In this document: piece after piece, positions 4,088 to 10,126 of the stretch
Layout of the letters: each line of letters opens with the position of its first letter
How positions within the stretch are numbered: the first letter of the stretch is position 1
Source of the DNA: JBBRLA01 sp038231615
Lineage (GTDB): Bacteria > Myxococcota_A > Polyangia > Palsa-1104 > JAEUJZ01
Assembly (NCBI GenBank): GCA_038231615.1
Contig: JBBRLA010000284.1
Span: 1-10,126, forward strand
Direction of reading: 5' to 3'
Length of the DNA stretch: 10,126 bases
Notes under the pieces: generated by a model
The model's database searches: none
The model's input: the letters and a program-made list of their open reading frames with translations, nothing else
Told to the model about the DNA's origin: nothing
Translations under genes and position numbers: made by a program

Positions 4088-6205
4088 GTGAGAACGCCCA
4101 ACCGCCTCTTTGCCAGCGCCCTCTTCCTTTCCCTTTGTCTGGCCGCCCCGCCCAACCAGGCGGCCACGCCGGCCAGTCCCCGCGCCCAAGATCGCAAAGG
4201 AGCGAACATGGACCCGAAGACCCGCGCCGCCGCGGCCTCCGCGAAGGCCGCCCTGCTGAAACAGTACGGCGAGGGGCAGCGCACCCGCATCGAGCGCGGC
4301 GTGGACCAGGCCGCCTCCCTGTGGCGCCCGTCGGATGGCGACCTTGCCGCCTTCGCTCAGGGGGCCTTCGTCGCCGACCCCAAACAGCTCGACCTGCTTT
4401 TCACCCGCTTCGAGGGCGTCTTCGAGCAGCTCGACGGCCACATGCTCGAAATCTCCCGCGAGCTGCGCTGGGCCAGCGATGTGGACGTCGGCCCCTACTC
4501 GGCCATCGACCCGATCCTCGCCGGCTACGACGTCTCGGCCCACCTGGTCGATGACTTCTTCGACAACAAGCTGGGCTTTTCGGCGCTGCTGAACTTCCCC
4601 TTGACCACCCTGAAAGAACGGCTGGCCGAGGGCCAGGATTACTCCCGCCGCCGCTGGGCCGAGGTGCGGCTGACCGGGCGCTTCGCCCGCCGCGTGCCAT
4701 CGGGCGTGCAGCAGCACATCGCCCGCGCCGCCGCCGAGGGCGAGCTGTACATCAACGAATACAACATCTGGATGCACCACCTTATCGGTGAGGGCGGAAA
4801 GCGACCCTTCCCCAAGGGCCTGCGCCTGATCAGCCACTGGAACCTCCGCGACGAGATCCGCGGCGACTACGCCGACCCCGAGGGCCTGCTCAAGCAGCGC
4901 CTCATCGCCAAGGTCATGGAGCGCATCGTCACCCAGACCCTCCCCGCCGCGGTCATCGACGACCCGCGCCTCGACTGGGACCCCCTCGCCAACACCGTCA
5001 CCCTGTCCCCCGCCGCCGAGATCGAAGTGGCTGCCACCTCCCGCCCAGGCCTGGCGAAGGCCGACCCGGGCAAGGAACCCGACACCCGCTACGCACATTT
5101 GCTGGCCAACTTCCGCGCCCAGCGCGAGGCTGACCCCTTCTCTCCCACCGCGCCGACCCTCATCGCCCGCAGTTTCGACCTCTCCCGGGAGATCCCCGAA
5201 GACCGCGTGGTCGCCATGCTGACCGAGATATGCGCCTCGCCGCTGGCCGGGCAGGTGGCCGCCCTTATCGAGAAGCGTCTTTTACGCAAGCTGTTGCCAC
5301 ACGACCTGTGGTACAATGGCTTCCAGCCCCGGGGCAAGTACACCGACAAGGATCTGGACGCTCTGACCCGCAAGCGTTACCCGACGTCCGCGGCCTTCGC
5401 CGCCGACATCCCACGCATCCTCCAGCAGCTTGGCTTTGCCCAGGACAAGGCGGCGTTTGTCTCCTCCCACATCCGCGTGGACCCATCCCGGGGCGCCGGC
5501 CACGCCCTGCAAGCGGCCCGCCGCGGCGACTTTCCCCACCTGCGCACCCGGGTCGAGAAGGGCGGCATGGACTACAAGGGCTATAACATCGCCGTCCACG
5601 AGCTGGGACACAACGTCGAGCAGGTGTTTTCCCTGTACAACGTAGATCATACCCTGCTCTCCGGCGTGCCGAACAACGCCTTCACCGAAGCCCTGGCCTT
5701 TGTCTTTCAGGGCCGCGACCTGGCCCTTCTGGGACTGGGCAAGGCGGATCCCGAAGCCGAACGGGCGCGGGTGTTAAACGACTTCTTCATGACCTGGGAA
5801 ATCGCCGGGGTCGGGCTGGTAGAGATCGCCACCTGGCACTGGATGTATGATCACCCCGGCGCCACCCCCGCGCAGCTCCGCGAGGCGGTGGTACACATCG
5901 CCCGGGACCACTGGAACCGCTTCTACGCCCCGGTGCTGGGGGGCAAGGACACGGTCCTTCTGGGGGTCTATTCGCACATGATCCAGAACACCCTGTACCT
6001 GCCGGACTACCCCATCGGGCACCTCATCGCCTTTCAGATCGAGCAGCATCTGCGTCAGACCGGCGCCGCTCTGGGGCCGGAGTTTGAGCGCATGGCCAGC
6101 TTTGGCTCGGTAACGCCGGACCTGTGGATGCAGCACGCCACCGGGGCCAAGGTGTCCACCGGCCCGCTTTTGCAAGCCACCGCGGCGGCGCTTTCGGGGA
6201 AGTAG
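4088..6205 (+). CDS. HExxH zinc metallopeptidase, M3-like gluzincin, possibly secreted
   Basis: A 705-residue protein with zinc-site motif AVHELGHNVEQ: H504, E505 and H508, followed 26 residues later by E534 in NAFTEALAF, a plausible third ligand. This spacing matches the M3 (thimet oligopeptidase/oligoendopeptidase F) gluzincins of clan MA, as do the mostly helical sequence and the length. The rest does not match a family I can name, so the M3-like call rests mainly on the zinc site. From GTG 4088 the N-terminus is a classical signal peptide (MRTPNR, then hydrophobic LFASALFLSLCLAA, then an AxA-like site near residues 24-26), implying a periplasmic enzyme. An in-frame ATG at 4208 (residue 41) has a near-perfect Shine-Dalgarno and would give a 665-residue cytosolic form. 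I chose the longer form because its signal peptide looks real. It is the last gene of the plus-strand train and converges on czcA. Confidence 0.8.
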   Translation: MRTPNRLFASALFLSLCLAAPPNQAATPASPRAQDRKGANMDPKTRAAAASAKAALLKQYGEGQRTRIERGVDQAASLWRPSDGDLAAFAQGAFVADPKQLDLLFTRFEGVFEQLDGHMLEISRELRWASDVDVGPYSAIDPILAGYDVSAHLVDDFFDNKLGFSALLNFPLTTLKERLAEGQDYSRRRWAEVRLTGRFARRVPSGVQQHIARAAAEGELYINEYNIWMHHLIGEGGKRPFPKGLRLISHWNLRDEIRGDYADPEGLLKQRLIAKVMERIVTQTLPAAVIDDPRLDWDPLANTVTLSPAAEIEVAATSRPGLAKADPGKEPDTRYAHLLANFRAQREADPFSPTAPTLIARSFDLSREIPEDRVVAMLTEICASPLAGQVAALIEKRLLRKLLPHDLWYNGFQPRGKYTDKDLDALTRKRYPTSAAFAADIPRILQQLGFAQDKAAFVSSHIRVDPSRGAGHALQAARRGDFPHLRTRVEKGGMDYKGYNIAVHELGHNVEQVFSLYNVDHTLLSGVPNNAFTEALAFVFQGRDLALLGLGKADPEAERARVLNDFFMTWEIAGVGLVEIATWHWMYDHPGATPAQLREAVVHIARDHWNRFYAPVLGGKDTVLLGVYSHMIQNTLYLPDYPIGHLIAFQIEQHLRQTGAALGPEFERMASFGSVTPDLWMQHATGAKVSTGPLLQATAAALSGK
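4196..4202 (+). promoter_or_regulatory. Strong internal Shine-Dalgarno for an alternative peptidase start
   Basis: AAAGGAG lies five bases before the in-frame ATG at 4208. It is the best ribosome binding site on the plus strand of this window, whereas GTG 4088 has none. It decides between, or permits both of, a secreted 705-residue and a cytosolic 665-residue metallopeptidase. Confidence 0.6.
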
Positions 6206-6238
6206 GACCCGGTCAGATCGATTTTTCGCCGAATGCAC

Positions 6239-9200
6239 TCACTTCCTACCGGGAGCGAAAAAGCCATATACGACCGGCAGCACGATCAGTGTCAGCAGGG
6301 CTGCACTGACGATCCCGCCGATGACGACGGTGGCGAGCGGTCGCTGCACTTCGCTGCCGGGTGCCGTCGAGATTGCCATGGGCACAAACCCGAGCGCCGC
6401 GACGAGGGCCGTCATCAGCACCGGGCGCAGGCGCTGCCGGGCCGCGGCTTGGATGGCGTCTACGGGCGCGGTGCCCTGGTCCTCGATGTGACGCGCTGCC
6501 GAGACCAGCACAAGTCCGTTCAAGATGGCGACGCCGGAAAGCGCAATAAAGCCCACGCCGGCGGATATCGAGAACGGCAGCTGCCGGATGACCAGCGCGA
6601 CGACACCACCGACGATTGCGAAGGGCACACCGAGGAAAACCACGAGGGCGATGGGGACCGATCGGAACGCCAGCCAGAGCAGCAGCAAGATCAATCCAAG
6701 CGCGATCGGCACTACGATGAGGAGACGCTCTTTTCCCTGGAGGTAGTGTTCAAACTCGCCCCCCCATTCGATGTGATACCCAACCGGCAGGGTTACCAGA
6801 CGCCCTACCCTGGCCTGTGCGTCCTTCACCACGGACAGGAGATCGCGCCCGCGCACGTTGAACTCGACGGCGAGCCGCCGGGCGCCGCCCGCCCGGTTGA
6901 TCTCCGCCGGTCCCTCTTCGAGCCGAAGATCAGCGACTTCGCCGACCGGCACGAGCTGCCCGGTCATGGTTTTTAAGGGCAGCATGGCGAACGACTTCAC
7001 ATCGCCGGCCCCGTCCCCGCCCATCTTCACTACGACGTCGAAGCGCCGCTCGTCCTCGAACACGACGCCCACATGGCGTCCCACCGAGAGCGTCTCGGCG
7101 ACCTCGTTGAGGTCGGCGACAGAAAGCCCATGGCGCGCGAGCCGGGCGCGGTCGGGAGTGATCCGCAGGTACTTGAGGCCGGCCACCTGCTCGACCCGAA
7201 CATCCACCGCTCCGCGGATCGCCCGCACCCCACGGGCGATCTGGTTACCGAGCGCCCCCAGCTCGTCGAGATCGGAGCCGTAAACCAGAACGGCCACATC
7301 GGAACGAAAGCCCGCCACGAGTTCGTTCGTGCGCATCTGGATGGGCTGCGAGATGCCGGCGGCGACATCCGGCACCTCGCGTCCCAGTCGATCCGCGATC
7401 TCTCGGGCAAGGTCGGCCTTGGTCACGCCTCTTCGCCACGAAGCGCGGTCTTTGAATGCGATGTACACGTCAGTCTGGTCGATGCCCATCGGATCCGTTG
7501 TGATCTCCGGTGCGCCGAGCTTGCCGATGATGTGGTCGACCTCGGGAACGGCGGCCAGCGTGCGCTCGATGCGCTGGTCGATGGCAAGCGCTTCGCTGAG
7601 CGCGACACCCGGAAGCCGGCGCGCCTCGATCAGGAGGTCGCCTTCATCGAGCTGGGGTACGAAATCCGATCCGAGCCTGAAAGACAGGCTCATCGTGAGC
7701 CCCAGGACAAGGACGCTCGCAGCCAGGGTCCACGGGCGGTGTTGCGTCGCAGCATGGAGCAGGGGTTCGTAGGCCCGCTCGGCAAGGCGAAAAAGCCACG
7801 GTTCCTTGCGCCCGGCGCGGGCCCGGATAAAGTAGCTGCCGAGGACCGGCACCAGGGTCAGCGACAGGATGAAGGCCCCGCCCAGCGCCAAGAGCACCGT
7901 GGTTGCCATCGGCAGAAAAAGCTTCCCTTCCACTCCGGTGAGCGTGAGGATCGGCAGGTAGACGACGGCGATGATAATCTCACCATATACGCTCGCCGCT
8001 CGCACCTCTGTCGTCGCCGTCTCGATGAGGATCGTGCGCTCCTTCACGGTGAGCGATCGGCCTGCGCGCACCTCGGCCTCCGACAGCCTGCGCACGGCGT
8101 TCTCGATGATGATGACGGCCCCATCGACCAGCAGCCCGAAGTCGATGGCGCCCAGGCTCATGAGGTTCCCGGACAGCCCGAATGCGTTCATCACCAGCAG
8201 GGCCACCAAAAGCGAGAGCGGGATGGTGGCCGCCACCACCAGGCCCGCGCGCAGGTCGCCCAGAATGAGCAGCAGGATGACGACGACCAAGACCGCGCCT
8301 TCGAGAAGATTTTTGCCCATGGTCGCAGTCGTATGGTTCACCAGCACCGAGCGATCGTAAAAGGGCTCGATCCGGGTCCCCGCGGGAAGGCCCGGCTGAA
8401 TGGCGGCGAGCTTGTGCTTGACCGCCTGGGTGACCGTGCGAGCATTCTCGCCAAGCTGCATGATGACCACGCCGACCACGACCTCGCCCTGGCCGTCCCG
8501 GCTGGCTGCGCCTCGCCGCAGCCGGGCGCCAAAGCGCACCTCACCCAGGCTGGCAACCGTTACGGGAGGTCCCTTCCCCGGCGCGGGCGCGACCACCGGG
8601 ACGCGCCGGAAGTCGTCCAGGCTGTGCACTCGCCCTTCAGTGCCGATGATGATCTGCTCGCGGTCCTTCTCGATATAGCCGCCGCCCACGCTGGCGTTGG
8701 CCCGTTCAAGCGCCTCGGCCACCTGGCCGACCGAGACGCCGGCCGCTTGCAGGCGATGCGGGTCGAGCACGATCTGGTACTCGCGCTCCTCGCCCCCCAG
8801 GCTGCTGGCGTCGACCACGCCGTGGACGGTTCGGAGCTGCGGCCCGATGAACCAGTCGAGCAGTTCGCGGCGCTTCATGAGGCTCAGGCGGTCATTGCTC
8901 ACCACGAATTGGTAGACCTCGCCCAGGGCGGACGACACCGGTCCAAGCTGCGGTCGGCCGTACTGTGCCGGAATCTGGGCCTGGGCCATGCGTTCGCTGA
9001 TGAGCTGGCGGGCCAGGTAGATGTTCGTCCCCTCCTCGAACGTGATGGTCACCATTGAATAGCCGTACTTGGACAATGAGCGCACCTGCACCGATCGCGG
9101 CGTGCTCATGACCGCCCGCTCCACCGGGACGGTGATATACTCTTCGATCTCGACCGGCGAGAGCGCGGGCGATGAGGTGACGACCTGTACCTGCACGGGC

Positions 9201-9334
9201 GTCACGTCCGGGACGGCATCGACACGCAAAAGGAGGGCGGCGCGCACGCCCAGGATGACCAGGAGCAGTGCGGCGGCAATGACCATCGGCCGGTTGCGCA
9301 GGGACCACCTGACGATCGCCGTGAGCAGCCGCAT
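6239..9334 (-). CDS. czcA: CzcA-type heavy-metal efflux RND transporter (HME family)
   Basis: A 1031-residue inner-membrane proton antiporter that, with a periplasmic adaptor and an outer-membrane channel, exports heavy-metal cations. Layout fits RND pumps: TM1 at about residues 16-36, a large periplasmic domain, TM2-TM6 from about 340, a second periplasmic domain, and TM7-TM12 from about 870. In TM4 the motif DFGLLVDGAVIIIEN carries D398, D404 and E411, equivalent to D402, D408 and E415 of Cupriavidus CzcA. This pattern is typical of pumps for divalent ions (Zn/Co/Cd/Ni) rather than the copper/silver CusA type; the exact metal is not decidable here. Length is close to the usual 1030-1070. 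ATG 9334 directly abuts the adaptor stop (TGAATG) and has a strong Shine-Dalgarno. The 3' end faces the peptidase gene 33 bases away. Confidence 0.93.
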   Translation of the reverse strand: MRLLTAIVRWSLRNRPMVIAAALLLVILGVRAALLLRVDAVPDVTPVQVQVVTSSPALSPVEIEEYITVPVERAVMSTPRSVQVRSLSKYGYSMVTITFEEGTNIYLARQLISERMAQAQIPAQYGRPQLGPVSSALGEVYQFVVSNDRLSLMKRRELLDWFIGPQLRTVHGVVDASSLGGEEREYQIVLDPHRLQAAGVSVGQVAEALERANASVGGGYIEKDREQIIIGTEGRVHSLDDFRRVPVVAPAPGKGPPVTVASLGEVRFGARLRRGAASRDGQGEVVVGVVIMQLGENARTVTQAVKHKLAAIQPGLPAGTRIEPFYDRSVLVNHTTATMGKNLLEGAVLVVVILLLILGDLRAGLVVAATIPLSLLVALLVMNAFGLSGNLMSLGAIDFGLLVDGAVIIIENAVRRLSEAEVRAGRSLTVKERTILIETATTEVRAASVYGEIIIAVVYLPILTLTGVEGKLFLPMATTVLLALGGAFILSLTLVPVLGSYFIRARAGRKEPWLFRLAERAYEPLLHAATQHRPWTLAASVLVLGLTMSLSFRLGSDFVPQLDEGDLLIEARRLPGVALSEALAIDQRIERTLAAVPEVDHIIGKLGAPEITTDPMGIDQTDVYIAFKDRASWRRGVTKADLAREIADRLGREVPDVAAGISQPIQMRTNELVAGFRSDVAVLVYGSDLDELGALGNQIARGVRAIRGAVDVRVEQVAGLKYLRITPDRARLARHGLSVADLNEVAETLSVGRHVGVVFEDERRFDVVVKMGGDGAGDVKSFAMLPLKTMTGQLVPVGEVADLRLEEGPAEINRAGGARRLAVEFNVRGRDLLSVVKDAQARVGRLVTLPVGYHIEWGGEFEHYLQGKERLLIVVPIALGLILLLLWLAFRSVPIALVVFLGVPFAIVGGVVALVIRQLPFSISAGVGFIALSGVAILNGLVLVSAARHIEDQGTAPVDAIQAAARQRLRPVLMTALVAALGFVPMAISTAPGSEVQRPLATVVIGGIVSAALLTLIVLPVVYGFFAPGRK

Positions 9335-10126
9335 TCACCCCTCCTCACCAAGCGTGCCGCGCAGCGCGACGCTCTTGAGCGTGAAGGCGCCGTCCACGAC
9401 CACCGTTTCGCCATCGCGGATCCCGGACACGACTTCGACGCTGCCGGCGACAGCCGCGCTGAGCACGACCTCGCGCATTTCGAAAAGGCCTTCGCCGACC
9501 CGGACGAACACCACCGGGCGCCCGCCGATCTGGCTTATGGCCGATTCAGGCACCACCAGGGCCGCCGTCTGGGCTGCCGTCGCTTCCAGGTGTAGCCGGG
9601 CGGTGCCAAAAAGGCCGATGCGCAAGAGCCCTGAAGGGTTTTTGAGCACGACGCGGGCGATCACGTCGCGCGTTGTCGGATCGACCTGTTCGCCAATGTA
9701 AGTCACCGTCCCGGTAAAGCGCCGGCCCGGATAGGCGTTGAGCATTATTTCAGCGGGCAGACCGACCTGGACATGGGAAAGGACGTTCTCGTACACGCGG
9801 ATGAGGAACCAGACCTCGCTCAGGTCGGCAACCGTCGCTACGATCTCTTCGGCCGTGACCGGCTGCCCGACGACGGCGTTGCGCGCGATGACCATCCCGG
9901 CGATTGGAGCGCGCAGCGTCAAGAGCGAATTGGCGACATTTATCCCGGCGGAGGCCCCGATCGCGTGCAGGACCTCGCCGTCCGACCGAGACTGAGCCTC
10001 CAGCGCGTTCACTTCAGCGACGGCCTGCTGGGCTTCTCTTTGCGAAGCGGCATGCTCCTGGTACAGGTACGCGATCCGGTCGGCGTTCTTTTGGGCGACA
10101 TCGCGCATGGCCTGCTTGGCCGCCAC
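9335..10126 (-). CDS. Periplasmic adaptor (CzcB/CusB-type MFP), N-terminus outside the window
   Basis: The last 263-264 residues of an RND membrane-fusion protein, which bridges the inner-membrane pump and the outer-membrane channel. The frame is open to the window edge, so the signal peptide, first lipoyl half and first hairpin arm are missing. Visible parts in order: an Ala/Gln-rich coiled-coil arm (about residues 1-60 of the fragment, AASQREAQQAVAEVNALEAQ), the second lipoyl half (LLTLRAPIAGMVIARNAVVGQPV), a beta-barrel (VWFLIRVYENVLSHVQVGLPAEI, then YPGRRFTGTVTYIGEQVDPTTRDVIARVVL) and the membrane-proximal domain (VVPESAISQIGGRPVVFV...VSGIRDGETVVVDGAFTLKSV). It is transcribed before czcA and its stop touches the czcA start, so the two are co-translated. 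An outer-membrane factor and a metal-responsive regulator would be expected further upstream, outside this window. Confidence 0.92.
   Translation of the reverse strand: MAAKQAMRDVAQKNADRIAYLYQEHAASQREAQQAVAEVNALEAQSRSDGEVLHAIGASAGINVANSLLTLRAPIAGMVIARNAVVGQPVTAEEIVATVADLSEVWFLIRVYENVLSHVQVGLPAEIMLNAYPGRRFTGTVTYIGEQVDPTTRDVIARVVLKNPSGLLRIGLFGTARLHLEATAAQTAALVVPESAISQIGGRPVVFVRVGEGLFEMREVVLSAAVAGSVEVVSGIRDGETVVVDGAFTLKSVALRGTLGEEG
9338..9346 (-). promoter_or_regulatory. Shine-Dalgarno of czcA inside the adaptor gene end
   Basis: On the minus strand the sequence reads GAGGAGGGGTGAATG: an AGGAGG core (9340-9345), the adaptor stop TGA (9335-9337), then the czcA ATG (9332-9334). Spacing from the core to the ATG is about five bases. 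This supports the czcA start and re-initiation within a two-gene transcript. Confidence 0.8.

Noticed and set aside
3350..5098. Long minus-strand open frame of 582 codons opposite DUF4230 and the peptidase.
   Set aside because: It is an antisense shadow typical of GC-rich codon use: Gly/Val-rich, no motif, and opposite two well-supported genes.
6195..6260. A bidirectional terminator between the peptidase and czcA.
   Set aside because: Possible pairs (CCCGGT with ACCGGG, GGAAG with CTTCC) are not nested and the loop is long; there is no stem followed by a T-run on either strand.
7436..7460. GAAGCGCGG inside czcA as a further copy of the 30-bp repeat.
   Set aside because: Only about nine core bases match and the codons are normal CzcA sequence (ASWRRG), so chance is the better explanation.
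7073..9058. Long plus-strand open frame of 661 codons opposite czcA.
   Set aside because: Antisense shadow of a well-conserved transporter; composition is His/Arg/Asp-rich with no recognisable domain.

Overview
The window is GC-rich, densely coding bacterial DNA, probably from a gammaproteobacterium. The lineage call is inference: YggS and Maf resemble the gammaproteobacterial versions, a CzcBA-type metal efflux operon is present, and short GC-rich repeats are scattered in genes in a way reminiscent of purple sulfur bacteria. No rRNA, complete tRNA or CRISPR array is visible.

Layout. (1) Positions 1-744 are visibly less GC-rich than the rest. A truncated IS4-like transposase fragment (1-~210) runs straight into a retropepsin-like aspartic protease gene (226-744) that looks 5'-truncated by the same event. 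(2) Positions 745-1041 hold no convincing gene; a candidate extended -10 promoter lies just before maf. (3) Positions 1042-6205 form a plus-strand gene train, probably one operon: maf (NTP pyrophosphatase), yggS (PLP homeostasis protein), an unrecognised membrane-anchored protein, a DUF4230 protein, and a large HExxH metallopeptidase with an M3-like zinc site. The first four are overlapping or nearly touching, which suggests translational coupling. The last three have N-terminal membrane or signal segments, so they may work together at the cell envelope (inference). (4) A 33-bp convergent gap (6206-6238) shows no clear terminator. (5) Positions 6239-10126, minus strand, carry an HME-RND pump of the CzcA type and, upstream of it in transcription, the C-terminal part of its periplasmic adaptor, which runs off the window.

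The most unusual structure is a 30-bp repeat family with an 18-bp core, GATCGCGAAGCGCGGAGC. It occurs five times in the maf-yggS-hypothetical-DUF4230 stretch, in both orientations: as an in-frame tandem inside yggS, across the maf/yggS stop-start junction, and as an inverted tandem that forms the C-terminus of the hypothetical protein and ends at the DUF4230 start codon. YggS also carries an 18-bp imperfect tandem repeat whose first unit, read on the minus strand, is a perfect tRNA T-arm. Together with a Pro/Gly/Ala-rich insert in Maf, these suggest that genes here acquire short repetitive inserts that remain translated. No defence system or biosynthetic cluster was found.
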